Shown here: piece after piece, positions 8,310 through 18,893 of the stretch
Numbering within the stretch: the stretch's first letter is position 1
Layout: each line of letters opens with the position of its first letter
Assembly (NCBI RefSeq): GCF_006152115.1
Contig: NZ_VDFU01000005.1
Location: forward strand, 62,001-126,000
Length of the DNA stretch: 64,000 nt
Direction of reading: 5' to 3'
Source: Rubellimicrobium rubrum
GTDB lineage: Bacteria > Pseudomonadota > Alphaproteobacteria > Rhodobacterales > Rhodobacteraceae
Notes under the pieces: model-generated
What the model was told of the DNA's origin: nothing
Seen by the model: only the letters and a program-made list of their open reading frames with translations
Databases searched by the model: none
Program-made: the position numbers and the translations under genes

Positions 8310-9400
8310 GCGTTCGCGTGGACCTGCCCGGACGGGCTTACAGCATAGAGATCGGTCCGGACCTGCTTGACCAGGCTGGCCGGTTCCTGAAACCCTTCCT
8401 GCACCGGCCGCGTGTATCCGTCGTCACCGATGCGCATGTCGCGGCCCTGCATTGGCCGCGGCTTGCGGCGGCACTGGAGGCGGAGGGCATTTCCGCGGGG
8501 GTTCTGGTTCTACCGCCCGGGGAAGGCACCAAGGGCTGGGAGCATCTGTCCCAGACAGTGGAATGGCTGCTGGAGCAGAAGGTCGAGCGCCGCGACCTGG
8601 TCGTTGCCCTAAGCGGTGGGGTCATCGGCGACCTGACCGGCTTCGCTGCAGCGATTCTCCGTCGGGGCGTGCGTTTCGTGCAAATTCCGACGACGCTGTT
8701 GGCTCAGGTTGACTCCTCGGTGGGCGGAAAAACCGGGATCAACACGCCTCAGGGCAAGAATCTGGTCGGCGCGTTTCACCAGCCCACCCTGGTCCTCGCG
8801 GACACAACCCTGCTGACAACCCTGTCACAGCGGGATTTCCTGTCGGGCTACGGCGAGGTCGTCAAATACGGTCTGCTTGGGGATCGGGACTTCTATGAAT
8901 GGCTCGAACGCAGCGGGCCATCCATCCTCGCCAAGAACGGGTCCGCCCTGGATCGAGTTGTTCGCCGCTCCTGCCAGATGAAAGCCGAGATTGTCATGCG
9001 CGACGAAACCGAAGAAGGCGATCGCGCGCTTCTCAACCTGGGTCATACGTTCGCCCACGCCCTGGAAGCGGCGACCGGCTACTCGGACCGCCTGCTCCAT
9101 GGGGAGGCTGTCGCGATCGGCCTTGGTCTGGCCTTCGACCTTTCCGCGCGAATGGGGCTGTGCAGCCAGGAGGAGCCATCGCGCATCCGGGCGCACCTGG
9201 GCGCTATGGGAATGATGTCGGCCCTGGCCGATGTCCCAGGCCAACTGCCCGGACCTGCCGACCTGCTGTCCCTCATGGGGCAGGACAAAAAGGCAGTTGG
9301 AGGGAAGCTGCGCTTCATCCTGGCCCGAGGAATCGGGCAGGCTTTCGTCGCGCAAGATGTTCCTGAAGACCTGGTGCTCGCCACGCTCAGGAACGGGTAG
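8306..9400 (+). CDS. aroB: 3-dehydroquinate synthase
   Basis: Converts DAHP to 3-dehydroquinate, the second step of the shikimate pathway, using NAD and a divalent metal. The protein has 364 residues. The nucleotide-binding segment GGVIGDLTGFAAA and the conserved block TTLLAQVDSSVGGKTGIN are clear. The metal ligands include the Glu in the SGYGEVVKYG motif and the His residues of GHTFAHALE and LHGEAV. The start overlaps the aroK stop by four bases. The gene is followed by a hairpin and convergent ssb. Confidence 0.95.
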   Translation: MSVRVDLPGRAYSIEIGPDLLDQAGRFLKPFLHRPRVSVVTDAHVAALHWPRLAAALEAEGISAGVLVLPPGEGTKGWEHLSQTVEWLLEQKVERRDLVVALSGGVIGDLTGFAAAILRRGVRFVQIPTTLLAQVDSSVGGKTGINTPQGKNLVGAFHQPTLVLADTTLLTTLSQRDFLSGYGEVVKYGLLGDRDFYEWLERSGPSILAKNGSALDRVVRRSCQMKAEIVMRDETEEGDRALLNLGHTFAHALEAATGYSDRLLHGEAVAIGLGLAFDLSARMGLCSQEEPSRIRAHLGAMGMMSALADVPGQLPGPADLLSLMGQDKKAVGGKLRFILARGIGQAFVAQDVPEDLVLATLRNG

Positions 9401-9419
9401 GGCGGGATCAGTCCCGCCC
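9400..9419. terminator. Hairpin between aroB and ssb
   Basis: Perfect 8-bp stem (GGGCGGGA with TCCCGCCC) and a 4-base TCAG loop, beginning at the last base of aroB and lying 7 bases before the ssb stop. It lacks a T-run but its position between convergent genes suits a bidirectional terminator. Confidence 0.6.
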
Positions 9420-9426
9420 ATCCTGT

Positions 9427-9945
9427 TCAGAACGGAATGTCGTCGTCGAGGTCGCCCCCGCCACTGCGCCCGCCGCCGAATCCTCCTCCGGACGAGGAGC
9501 CACCGCCGTAGCCTCCGCTACCGCCGCTGCGCCCGCCACCGTACCGGCCGCCCTGATCGTCGCCCATGTCGTCCGACGGGGCACCCGAATCGCCGCCGCG
9601 CCCGTCCAGCAAGGTCAGCTCGCCCCGAAACTGGCGCAGGACGATCTCGGTCGTGTAGCGGTCTTGGCCGGATTGATCCTGCCATTTGCGGGTTTCGAGT
9701 TGGCCTTCGACATAGACATTCGAGCCCTTGCGAAGATACTGCTCGGCTATGCGACCAAGGTTCTCGTTGAAGATGGCCACGCTGTGCCACTCGGTCCTTT
9801 CCTTGCGTTCCCCTGTCGCCTTGTCCTTCCAGTTCTCCGAGGTCGCGAGTCGCAGGTTCACGACCTTGCCGCCGTTCTGGAAACTCCGCACCTCGGGGTC
9901 ACGGCCCAGCCGACCAACGAGAATGACTTTGTTGACTCCGGCCAT
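9427..9945 (-). CDS. ssb: Single-stranded DNA-binding protein
   Basis: Protein of 172 residues that coats single-stranded DNA in replication and repair. Residues 1-110 form the OB fold, starting [14 protein letters not shown]. Residues about 115-165 are an unusually pure Gly/Ser linker with some Arg and Asp. The last residues DDDIPF are the conserved acidic tip that recruits partner proteins. No LexA-type box of the GTTC-N7-GTTC form was seen in its upstream region. The gene is not beside uvrA in this window. Confidence 0.95.
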   Translation of the reverse strand: MAGVNKVILVGRLGRDPEVRSFQNGGKVVNLRLATSENWKDKATGERKERTEWHSVAIFNENLGRIAEQYLRKGSNVYVEGQLETRKWQDQSGQDRYTTEIVLRQFRGELTLLDGRGGDSGAPSDDMGDDQGGRYGGGRSGGSGGYGGGSSSGGGFGGGRSGGGDLDDDIPF

Positions 9946-10100
9946 AGCTGGTCTCCCTTCGTGCCACTGCCTTAGAACTTGGACGTCTTAGACCATTTTG
10001 GGCCGGGACATGCAAAGCCCTACGGGCTGTGAGGAACAATTCCGCTGGACTCAGGGGCTCGTTGCAGTAGCCTTTGGGCTTGGGTGACGAGGGGGCTTGC

Positions 10101-10697
10101 ATGAGCATATCGGTTCGCGCCGGAGCCGCATTTGCGGCCTTGCTGGCCTTGGCGGGTGCAGCTTGGTCGGACACTGTGTCGACGATGAACAGGTCCAGTC
10201 TTTTTGCGTCGCAGCTGTCGGTGCTGGATGGCCGGGCCGCCCAACAGTACAACAACTCCATCAGGCTCCAGCCCCCCAAGGCAGAAGTCCCGCCGCTGCC
10301 AGGAGTCGCGTCCGTGGCTTACGCCGGCCGATACAGCGGTCCCTTGCTTGAGCTGGCCCGAGCCGCCGCCCGCCGTCACGCGGTGCCGGAAGATCTTTTT
10401 CTCCGTCTGGTTCAGCAGGAGTCTGGTTGGAACGCGGGCGCGGTATCGCACAAAGGCGCGATCGGTCTGGCGCAGCTCATGCCCGACACTGCGCGCCTGT
10501 TGGGCGTGGATCCCATGGATCCCCAACAGAACCTTGAAGGGGGCGCGCGCTACCTTCGCCGGCAGTTCGATCGTTTCGGGACCTGGGACCTCGCCCTGGC
10601 AGCTTACAATGCTGGTCCCGGGGCCGTGATACAGCATGGCGGCATCCCGCCTTACGTTGAGACGCAGGGATACGTCCGGGCGATCTGGGGTAACTGA
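10101..10697 (+). CDS. Lytic transglycosylase (SLT/Slt70-type domain)
   Basis: Exported murein hydrolase of 198 residues that would cleave the MurNAc-GlcNAc bond with formation of 1,6-anhydro ends. The ATG at 10101 follows a GAGGGGG ribosome site and opens a signal peptide ending near Ala-Trp-Ser. An earlier in-frame ATG at 10074 has no such support. The SLT domain is C-terminal: the catalytic Glu is 107 in QQESGWN, followed by [10 protein letters not shown] and [10 protein letters not shown]. It is a short, single-domain family member and stands alone, divergent from ssb. Confidence 0.9.
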   Translation: MSISVRAGAAFAALLALAGAAWSDTVSTMNRSSLFASQLSVLDGRAAQQYNNSIRLQPPKAEVPPLPGVASVAYAGRYSGPLLELARAAARRHAVPEDLFLRLVQQESGWNAGAVSHKGAIGLAQLMPDTARLLGVDPMDPQQNLEGGARYLRRQFDRFGTWDLALAAYNAGPGAVIQHGGIPPYVETQGYVRAIWGN

Positions 10698-10749
10698 TCG
10701 TCAAAGCAGGGGCACGGTCGTCGCGCATCGTGACGACCACGAAGCGCGC

Positions 10750-12750
10750 CTATTCCGAATATTCCGGAGCGTTCTGGAGCACAGGTTCCATTCGAGACAG
10801 CGCTGGGTCGGATAGGTGACACTTGATCCCGTAGCCCGGCGCAAGCTGCGTCAATGGTGGCACCTCGCGCTCGCACAGGTCGCCGGGAACGTCGCTCTTC
10901 CAGCGGAATCGGGTCTGGAACGGGCAGCCCGCCGGAGGGTTCATGGCCGAAGGGATATCATTCTCCAGAACGATGCGGGTCTTCCGGATGGTAGGGTCCG
11001 CGACCGGCACCGCCGACAAGAGGGCTTTAGTAAGCGGATGGTTGGGCGGCGCGAAGATGTCGATTGTCGTGCCGATCTCGACGACATGACCAAGATGCAC
11101 CACGAGGACCCGGCCGCTTAAGTAGCGTACGACCGATAAGTCGTGGCCGATGAACAGAAGGGTGGTCCGTTGGTTGCGCTGGATCTCCATGAGCAGGTCC
11201 GTGATGGCGGCTTGGACCGACACGTCGAGGGCGGACACCGGCTCGTCCGCGATGACCACCTTGGCGCTACCTGCAATGGCGCGTGCGATGCCGACCATTT
11301 GCTTCTGCCCGCCCAACAACTGTCGCGGCATCCGGTCTGTAAAGGCTCGGGGAAGCTTCACCTGGTCGAAGAGCTTCAGTATCCGGCCACGGCGGTCAGC
11401 ATCCGACGTGCCGATGGGAAACATCTTCAGGGCCCGCGTGATCTGCGGTCCCACGGTCTCCGACTGTTTCAGGGTGTCGAAGGGGTTCTGGAACACCATC
11501 TGCACCGCCGCGACGGTTCTGGGATCCCGCATGCGGACCGGTGTGTCCCGGGTCTCCCGATCGTGCAGCATCACATGGCCTGAACTCGCGTGTTCGAAGC
11601 CCGTCAGCACCTTGGCAAACGTGCTCTTGCCGCAGCCGGACTCACCCACAATGGCGAGGGTCTCGCCTTCCCGTACATCGAAGCTCACGTCCTCGTTGAC
11701 CTTGACAACCTGCAGGGCGCGGCCGCCGAGTGGCCCACCACCGACGTCGTCGTACTTGCGAAGGTTCTCCACCCGAAGGCCGACGGGACCAGGATCAGAT
11801 CGTTGCTTGACGTCGCCAGACCCGGCAGGAGCGCCCCAGCCGATTTCCTGCACTCAAAGGCAGTGGGTGTCGTGCCGCTCATCCAGGCCAGCAGGGAGCA
11901 TGGGAATTTCCTGGGCATCGCAGCGGCCGGGCTGGAAGTAGTCGCAGCGGGGCCCAAAATTGCACCCGGGCGGAGGTTCATGCGGCAGGGGAAAGTTGCC
12001 TGGTATGGCCTTGATCTGCCGAAGGTTCTTGTCTGTCCCGGGGAGCGGGATCACCCGGAACAAGGCCTGTGTGTATCGATGCCGCATCCGCGAGAGGACA
12101 TCGGTTACGCGTCCCCGTTCGACCGCCTCGCTGGAGTATATTACACAGATCCGGTCGCACACCTCCTGCACGAGATCGAGATCGTGACTGATGAACAGCA
12201 CCGACGTGCCGCACTTCCTGCCCAGGTCTCGGACTAGCTCCATGACGGCCGCCTCTACCATCACATTCAGAGCCGTGGTCGGCTTATCCAGGAGAAGAAG
12301 CGAGGGTCGGGCCATGAGGGCCATGGCGATGAAGGCGCGCTGCTGCTGCCTCCAAAGAGTTGGTGCGGGTAGCTCTGCAGGGTGCGCTCAGGGTCCGGCA
12401 GCTTGACGTCGAACGCAAGTTCAAGGCCGCAGGCCCGTGCCTCAGTTGCGGTGGCTCCCTGATGGATGATGGACACCTCCATAAGCGGCCTGCCGATCGT
12501 CATGGCAGGGTTCAGCGAAGCCATGGGCTCTTGGTAGATCATGGCAATCCCGGCACTGCGTAGGGCCCGAAGTTCCGTCGGTGACAATCGAGACAGGTCT
12601 CGACCTTTGAACACCATACGGCCGCCGGTGATGCGACCGTTCACCCCGAGGTCCTGCTTGATCCCGAGCGCGACCATGGATGGGTCGGACAGGTCGTCCT
12701 AGTAGCGCAGCCGCGGATCCCAAGGTGCCCAGAGCCGGGGAGGAGGTCAT
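10750..12750 (-). pseudogene. Broken double-ATPase of a peptide-type ABC transporter (DppD-DppF fusion)
   Basis: Remnant of a fused two-domain ATPase of the dipeptide/oligopeptide family. In the N-terminal half, the segment that should carry Walker A is missing between the ATG at 12750 and about 12677. A TAG lies in the reading frame near 12700. A one-base deletion near 12350 falls inside the ABC signature, and the Walker B glutamate reads Lys (LLDKPTTALN). A TGA at 11854-11856 sits at the junction between the halves. The C-terminal half (10750-11853) is open, with Walker A GESGCGKST and an intact Walker B, but its signature reads LLGGQKQM. It starts 4 bases after the dppC remnant. Confidence 0.85.
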
Positions 12751-12754
12751 GGCC

Positions 12755-14202
12755 TCAATCCCTCAAGCTTTCTTCCCGCAGTCCGTCCGCGAGGAGGTTC
12801 AGACTTAGAACCAGACTGAGCAAAGCCACGGCGGGAACACGGGCCGGATGGGGGAACACCAACAGGAGCTGCCTGCCCGAGTTGATGCTAGACCCCCAGT
12901 CAGGGCTGTCCGGAGCCAAGCCAAGGCCGAGAAAATCCAAGTTGCCAAGCAGGCTGGTGGTTTAGCCAATGCGTTGGCAGACATCTACGACGAGGGGTCC
13001 ACGCGCATCGGGAAAAATCCCCCATAGCATGATGTACCAAGCCCCTTCGCTTCGGGTCTGGGCGGCTGCCACGTAGTCGCGCGTCTTCAGATCCAGTGCC
13101 AGACCCCGGACGATCCGGAACACCGTCGCCGCATTCCCGAAAAAGACGGAAGCAAAGACGACAAGCACCCCTGACGGCGCATCGAAGAGATCGATTGCAC
13201 CAAGGAACGCGACCGGAGTCCCGGCCTGGCTGATCAGGGACAAGTAAAACCAGCCCAGCACGGCCATGCTGACTGCCAGCATCGCAAGGACCTTCGACCT
13301 CTGGCTCTGTAAACGTGACCATATCAGGACAGCGACGAAGGCGAGCGGGAACGCGAAAAGGACGATCGCTATGTAGCTGGGCAGGCCAGTTTCCAGGATC
13401 TCTGGCGTGACCTGCGGATAGAACAGAAGGATCATGGGGAAAGCCAGGATCAGGTTCGCAAGGAACGACAGCGCTCCTTCGAGCCACCCGCCATAGTAGC
13501 CGGCCGCCAAACCCAGGTGATGCCTACCATGAAGGAGAAGATCGTCGCGAGGGGTGCAATCTGCATGACGATGGAGGAGCCGTGGACCGTCCGCGAGAAC
13601 ACGTCGCGGGCAAGGTTTTCTCCACCTAAGAGGTAGTGGCAGCCCGGTATCATTACCTCGGCTCCGGGAACCGGCACGCCCGGTGGCTTGTTCTTGAGGC
13701 CCGACACGACCGAGAGCGGATCATGGATGGCGATCAGGTCGAACGCGCCGACGGCTACCGCCTTGCAGACCCAGAACGGCACTAGAACGAAGCCGATCAC
13801 ACCCACGGGAGAGTCGAGAATCCTGCCTCAAAGACCGAGCTTTTGGATACAGGCCGTTGACATAATTGAATCAACCGAGAGATCAGCCCAAACGAGGAGG
13901 AACCTTCGGGCATCGCTCCTACGAGTCCCGAGCTCCCGCACGGCATGACCATCCCGCCTACGACATAGGCCAGGACGACGACAGCGATGAGCCTGCATGA
14001 CACCTTCAGCGCGAGATAAGCCAGTCCTGCGCGCCCGCCTTCATAGTGATAGTGCCAGCCGAATCCATTTGTGCCGCAGATCTGGACGCAGCAAACCCGC
14101 AGCCAGAAACAGAACGACGCCGATTGCGAAAAGAGCCAGAGCTACAAGGAGGAGCGGGTTCAAAACTAGCCCAAAGCTGCCGGTCCATGACATCGGTTCC
14201 AT
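12755..14202 (-). pseudogene. Broken ABC permease, DppC type
   Basis: Remnant of the second permease. In transcription order: an N-terminal membrane segment from the ATG at 14202, a frameshift near 14055, a coding run that shifts frame near 13865, an in-frame TGA near 13835, another single-base deletion near 13519, then a long open run of membrane helices. A TAA at 12962-12964 stands where the family has a tyrosine. The last part, ending NLLADGLREESLRD, contains the recognisable FLGLGLAPDSPDWG permease signature. It lies 8 bases after the dppB remnant. The damage is spread along the whole gene, which argues against sequencing error. Confidence 0.85.
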
Positions 14203-14210
14203 GTCGCACC

Positions 14211-15238
14211 TCAGGAGAGCCGGAGGCGGGCATTGAGGTAGACATAACCCACATCCGAAATGAGCTGCATGACCAGCACAACCACGACCGACACCAAGGA
14301 AACGCTGAGGAGCAGTTCATTGTTGTTGTTGCCCGCCGCTTCAACAAGAGTCCAGGCAAACCCCTTGTAGTTGAACAGCGTTTCGACGATCACAACGCCG
14401 TTCAGTAGCCACGGGAACTGCGGCATGATGACCGTGAACGGGGCCATCAGCGCGTTTCTTAGCGCGTGCCGCAGCACCACCTAGGGAAAGCTCACACTCT
14501 TTAGTCTTGCTGGGCGTATGTACTGGGCTCGGCCATCGAAGCCAGGGTCGGCCGCGCGATGTAGCCCATTCCATAGAGCGCAGTGGTCAGGACGGGCAGG
14601 GAGAAGTTCACCAGCCTGGCGTCCTCCGCTGCGGATGTCGCGGAGCCATTGAACCATTTCAGCCCGACAGCAGATGAGGAGAACACTGTGATGAACACGA
14701 CCCCCGATACTTATTTCTAAGTGGCGGTCGTAAGGATGGAACCGGTGGACAGCAGGCGGTCCGTCTTCGACCCCTCCCGCATGCCAGCCACGACCCCGAC
14801 GAGCAGGGCCGACGGCACCATCACAACCATGACCCAGAACATCAGCTTGGCTGTCGGGCCAAGGGAGCGGGCCACGACCTCGGCACGAAAGATCCGCGAA
14901 TAGTCCCAGTCTCCTTGCAGGATGCCGCAGCGGTTCGGCGCAGCCCCGCGATCCTGCCTTGGGTCGACGCAGCGACCGCGAAGGGTCCTGTCCTCGTCGA
15001 GGCTGGTCCATCCCGGAACCAGCCCGAGCCATTCCACATTCCGAAGCAGCAAGGGACGGCCGTAGCCGTTCTCGTCAAGCCAACTGGTCATCTCGGCAGA
15101 CGTGATGCGGCTGCCCACCTCTGTCACCGCGATCCGCTTCAGGCTCGGGCCTAGGTTCATGATCCAGAAGACCACGAAGGCCAGGCGCAGGGCCGTGACC
15201 AGCATAATGACCACACGACGAAGAAGGAGGCGCAGCAT
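14211..15238 (-). pseudogene. Broken ABC permease, DppB type
   Basis: Remnant of the first permease, starting MLRLLLRRVVIMLV at 15238. The first 173 codons are open, then TAG at 14717-14719 and TAA at 14711-14713 interrupt a stretch otherwise similar to the family (VSGVVFITVF). A frameshift near 14525 follows ASMAE, and a TAG at 14481-14483 precedes the C-terminal part, which still encodes VVLRHALRNALMAPFTV and the final membrane helices. At least four lesions are present. The intact binding-protein gene lies 80 bases upstream. Confidence 0.85.
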
Positions 15239-15318
15239 GACGTCCGTCCTGTCGAGTGCTCGCCTGCGGTGTCAGGAGCGAGGGGCCGCCAAGGTCCCCC
15301 GCTGAGCCTGCGGATAAT

Positions 15319-16983
15319 TCAGTTCTCCGGCTCGATCCACCACTTGTAGTGATGATGCTCGAGGGTGGGGTGTTTCTCTGCGCCGTGGACCCTGGTCGTC
15401 GTGTGACGGTACAGCGCGCGCCAGTAGGGCGTCATTACCACGCCTTGATCCAGCATCGTCTGTTCCAGCTTGGCCATCACGTCGCGACGTGCAGCCGGGT
15501 CGACCAAGCCATTGGCCTGGACCAGCAACGCGTCGAAGTCCGGGTTGCTGAAGTCCGTCTCGTTCCAGGCTCCGCCGGTCTTGTAGCCGAGGTTGTATAT
15601 CTGCACGGCGAGCGGGCGCATGTTCCACTCGGTGGCCGAGAACGGGTGATCCATCCAGCCGGGCCAGAACGTCGCCCCCGGCAGAACGGTGCGCTTCACG
15701 TTGAAGCCGGCATCCCTCATCTGCGCCGCGACCGCATCGCAGGTCGCGGCCTGCCAAGAGTCGTCGACGGAGATCAGCTCGAACTCGTGGTCGCCGAAAC
15801 CGGTCGAGTCGAGAAGAGCCTTGGCGGCGGCAGGGTCCACCGCGGGGCTGGTCACGTCGGCGTACTCCGGATGGAGCGGCGAGACGTGGTGGTTCTGCGC
15901 AACCTCGCCACGATTTCTGTAACCGAGTTCCAGCACGACGCTGTTGCTCACGGCCATCTGGATCGCGCGTCGCACATCCACGTTGTCGTAGGGTGCGACC
16001 GACTGGTTCACTCTGATAGTGGGCGTGGCTGCGGTCATGGCCTCGGATTTCACCCATCCGAGCGAGTCGTAGATGTCGATGAAGTCGCCGGTCGTCTGGT
16101 ATGTTGCGTCGATCTCGCCTGACTCCGCGGCGGCGAGGACCGCAGCGGGGTCCGTCCCGTAGTCGATGTACTCGATCCGCTCTAGGTAAGGTCCGCCGTG
16201 CACCGCCGTTCCCCACCAGACATTGTTGGGGTTGCGGACGAGCACTTGGCGCACACCGACCTCGTTCGTCTCGGGCATGTAGGGACCGGTCCCGATGGCC
16301 GCATCGGTGAAGTCGCCGTTGTCATAGCTTTGGTGAACCACGGCAGCGGGATAGTCCGTCAGGTTGGCGATCACGCCCACGTCGGGCTCGGACAGGGTGA
16401 GTTGGACCGTCGCCGGATCGAGGATCACGACCGCGTCCTCGCGCATCTGGTTGGTCGCCGGATCGATCAGGCCACCGAGGCGAGACGCCATCGAGTTGCC
16501 CTCGACGGTGCCGTCGCACCAGCGGCGGATGTTGTGGACCACATCCTCTGCCGTGAAATCGTCACCGTTGTTCCACTTCACGCCTTGCCGGACCTTGAGT
16601 GTCCACATCTTGGCGTCTTCACTGGCTTGCCAGGACTCGAGGAGCATAGGACGGATGCTGCCGTCCGGTTCGTACTCGGCCATATAATCAAGCCATCCGC
16701 GCGCGAAATTCGAGATCTCCGACCAATCCCAGGTGCGGGGATCCTTGAGAGGGCGGAGTTCCATGTTCATTCGCACCGTCCCGCCTTCGACCGGAGCCAT
16801 GGCCGCCTGCGCGCTGACAGGAGCCTTCAGGCCGATCAGCCCGTAAGCGGTGGCCGAGGCGACGCCCAAAGCCGTCGAGCGTGTCAGGAACTCGCGCCGG
16901 GAGAGCGTTCCGTTCCGGACCTCTTCGGCATAGATCCGTGCGGCAGAATGCACGGCGCGGTCGACGTTCTGCTGATCCGTCAT
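15319..16983 (-). CDS. Peptide-type ABC transporter substrate-binding protein (family 5), Tat-exported
   Basis: Periplasmic solute-binding protein of 554 residues, open throughout. The N-terminus has a twin-arginine signal, S-R-R-E-F-L with Arg29-Arg30, then a hydrophobic core and a likely cleavage after A-Q-A. The body has the family 5 pattern (LLESWQASEDAKMWTL, then GVKWNNGDDFTAEDV). The ATG at 16983 follows a GGGGAG ribosome site; an upstream in-frame start at 17031 is less likely. It is the first gene of an operon whose permeases and ATPases are decayed. It is therefore an orphan that could serve another permease, or be the last gene not yet lost. The ligand cannot be told. Confidence 0.88.
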   Translation of the reverse strand: MTDQQNVDRAVHSAARIYAEEVRNGTLSRREFLTRSTALGVASATAYGLIGLKAPVSAQAAMAPVEGGTVRMNMELRPLKDPRTWDWSEISNFARGWLDYMAEYEPDGSIRPMLLESWQASEDAKMWTLKVRQGVKWNNGDDFTAEDVVHNIRRWCDGTVEGNSMASRLGGLIDPATNQMREDAVVILDPATVQLTLSEPDVGVIANLTDYPAAVVHQSYDNGDFTDAAIGTGPYMPETNEVGVRQVLVRNPNNVWWGTAVHGGPYLERIEYIDYGTDPAAVLAAAESGEIDATYQTTGDFIDIYDSLGWVKSEAMTAATPTIRVNQSVAPYDNVDVRRAIQMAVSNSVVLELGYRNRGEVAQNHHVSPLHPEYADVTSPAVDPAAAKALLDSTGFGDHEFELISVDDSWQAATCDAVAAQMRDAGFNVKRTVLPGATFWPGWMDHPFSATEWNMRPLAVQIYNLGYKTGGAWNETDFSNPDFDALLVQANGLVDPAARRDVMAKLEQTMLDQGVVMTPYWRALYRHTTTRVHGAEKHPTLEHHHYKWWIEPEN

Positions 16984-17133
16984 ATCAACTCCCCTTGACC
17001 CGCATTCTTTGCACGCTGATCGGGCATGCATTTCCTGCGCGACGCACGGCTGATCGCATTGGGCACGCTCTAGCTGTACCGGTCAACGACCGGACTCGAC
17101 ATCGCAACAGTGCGCAGCGACCTCACCTTCACC

Positions 17134-17994
17134 TTACGGCAAGACGACGGGCATCCAGTTAGCCATGCGCGAACGAAACCAAGTACGCTGCCGCTTGGCA
17201 TAAGACCGCGACGCGATGATGGCTTGCTGCCGCGCCTCCTCCAAGCCGATCTGCCCCATCAAATGAGCGCGCAATTGATCCGCCCCGAGCGCGCGGTATG
17301 CAGGTGATCCTTCTTTCCAGCCGGGCAGGGCAGCGCTGACCTCTTCCATGGCCCCTTGGCGTAGCATCGAGTCGAATCGCGCTTCGATCCGCGCGTTGAG
17401 CCACGGCACCTCCGGCCGCAGCACGAAGGCATGGGCAGTCTCTAGCGGCAGGAGGGGCGGCGGCGTTTCGGCCTGCCATTCCGCCAAGCCCCGCCCTGTC
17501 GATCGGAGCACCTCCCAAGCCCGCTGGACCCTGGCGCGGTTGCGCTGGTCGAGCCCCGCCGCGGTCTGAGGATCGAGTTGGGCCAAGAGCGTGTCCAACG
17601 GCATGACATCGGCTTCGGCCCGGATAGCCGGCGGGGTGGCAGGGACCAGTGCCAGACCTTTGGTGAGCGCACTGAGGTAAAGGCCTGTGCCACCAACGAT
17701 CACCGGGCGCTCGTTGCCATTCAGGATCGGCGCCATCTCTCTCAGCCAGTGGCCGACGGAATAGGGCTGCTCCATGCCGACATGGCCGAACAGGGCATGA
17801 GGCGCCTGGACTTCCTCCTCGCGGGAAGGGCGAGCGGTCAGGATGCGCCACCCTGAATAGACCTGCAACGCATCGGCGTTGACGATCACGCCTCCGCCTT
17901 GTTCCACGATTCGGAGAGCGAGGGCGGATTTCCCCGAAGCCGTTGGACCAGCGATCAGCACGGGCCGGTCAGCGGAGATCCCATGCAGTTCCAT
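17134..17994 (-). CDS. miaA: tRNA dimethylallyltransferase
   Basis: Transfers a dimethylallyl group to A37 of tRNAs reading codons that start with U. The protein has 286 residues. The P-loop [10 protein letters not shown] lies near residue 15, followed by the [10 protein letters not shown] substrate segment and the [10 protein letters not shown] block. The ATG at 17994 is preceded by GGGAGG. The gene diverges from pyrH, with only 72 bases between the starts. The C-terminal RTWFRSR segment contacts tRNA in the family. Confidence 0.93.
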   Translation of the reverse strand: MELHGISADRPVLIAGPTASGKSALALRIVEQGGGVIVNADALQVYSGWRILTARPSREEEVQAPHALFGHVGMEQPYSVGHWLREMAPILNGNERPVIVGGTGLYLSALTKGLALVPATPPAIRAEADVMPLDTLLAQLDPQTAAGLDQRNRARVQRAWEVLRSTGRGLAEWQAETPPPLLPLETAHAFVLRPEVPWLNARIEARFDSMLRQGAMEEVSAALPGWKEGSPAYRALGADQLRAHLMGQIGLEEARQQAIIASRSYAKRQRTWFRSRMANWMPVVLP

Positions 17995-18066
17995 TGCCGC
18001 CTCCCATTGAAACCTGTCGCTCTTTGCGACATTGGAGGCGCCGTTGGAAGCAGGCGGAGGCGCGGG

Positions 18067-18816
18067 ATGAACGACGTGATCGAAACCCCGGAGGCCCAGC
18101 CACCGCAGACGACGTTCAGGCGCGTGATGCTCAAGATCTCGGGCGAGGCGCTGATGGGCGACCAAGGCTACGGGCTCCATCCCCCGACGGTGCAGCGCAT
18201 CGCCCAAGAGGTGAAAAGCGTCCGGGATCTGGGAGTCGAGATCTGCATGGTCATCGGTGGCGGCAACATCTTCCGTGGGCTTCAGGGCTCCGCGCAGGGG
18301 ATGGAGAGGACGACGGCCGACTACATGGGCATGCTGGCCACCGTGATGAATGCGCTGGCCATGCAATCGGCCCTTGAGGATCTGGGTGTCTTCACGCGGG
18401 TGATCAGCGCGATTCCCATGGATCAGGTCTGCGAGCCCTACATTCGGCGCCGCGCAGTCCGCCATCTGGAGAAGAAGCGGGTCTGCATCTTCGCCGCGGG
18501 GACCGGGAATCCGTACTTCACGACCGACACCGCCGCGACTCTGCGAGCGAACGAAATGAGTTGCGAGGCGATCTTCAAGGGAACCAAGGTCGACGGGGTG
18601 TACGACAAAGACCCCAAGAAGCACCCGGACGCCAAGCGTTACGAGCGGGTCGGCTACACCGAGGTCCTGACCCGGAACCTAGGTGTGATGGACGCTTCCG
18701 CCATCGCGCTGGCCCGCGACAACAACCTGCCCATCATTGTGTTCTCTCTTGACGAGCCGGGCGGCTTTCGCGGGATCCTCGCCGGACAAGGGACCTATAC
18801 CGTCGTCCAGGGCTGA
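18067..18816 (+). CDS. pyrH: UMP kinase
   Basis: Bacterial uridylate kinase of the amino-acid-kinase fold that makes UDP from UMP. The protein has 249 residues from the ATG at 18067; the frame is open further upstream but that part overlaps miaA. Visible motifs are LKISGEAL (phosphate binding), [10 protein letters not shown], and [12 protein letters not shown] in the nucleotide site. GVYDKDPKK is the usual UMP kinase signature. A metallohydrolase gene separates it from frr, its usual neighbour. Confidence 0.95.
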   Translation: MNDVIETPEAQPPQTTFRRVMLKISGEALMGDQGYGLHPPTVQRIAQEVKSVRDLGVEICMVIGGGNIFRGLQGSAQGMERTTADYMGMLATVMNALAMQSALEDLGVFTRVISAIPMDQVCEPYIRRRAVRHLEKKRVCIFAAGTGNPYFTTDTAATLRANEMSCEAIFKGTKVDGVYDKDPKKHPDAKRYERVGYTEVLTRNLGVMDASAIALARDNNLPIIVFSLDEPGGFRGILAGQGTYTVVQG

Positions 18817-18893
18817 GCGGCGTTCCGGAAACTGGCGGGAACACCTGTCGCCATCGTGCCGTTGTGCTGCGGACGACAGCGCAGGAGCCCGCG

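Noticed and set aside
9946-10000. LexA box upstream of ssb
   Set aside because: GTTC followed at seven bases by GTGG on the minus strand; the second half does not match.
14481-15032. A 183-codon minus-strand frame within the dppB region
   Set aside because: It is a different frame from the recognisable permease text and shows no membrane helices; a chance frame in decayed DNA.
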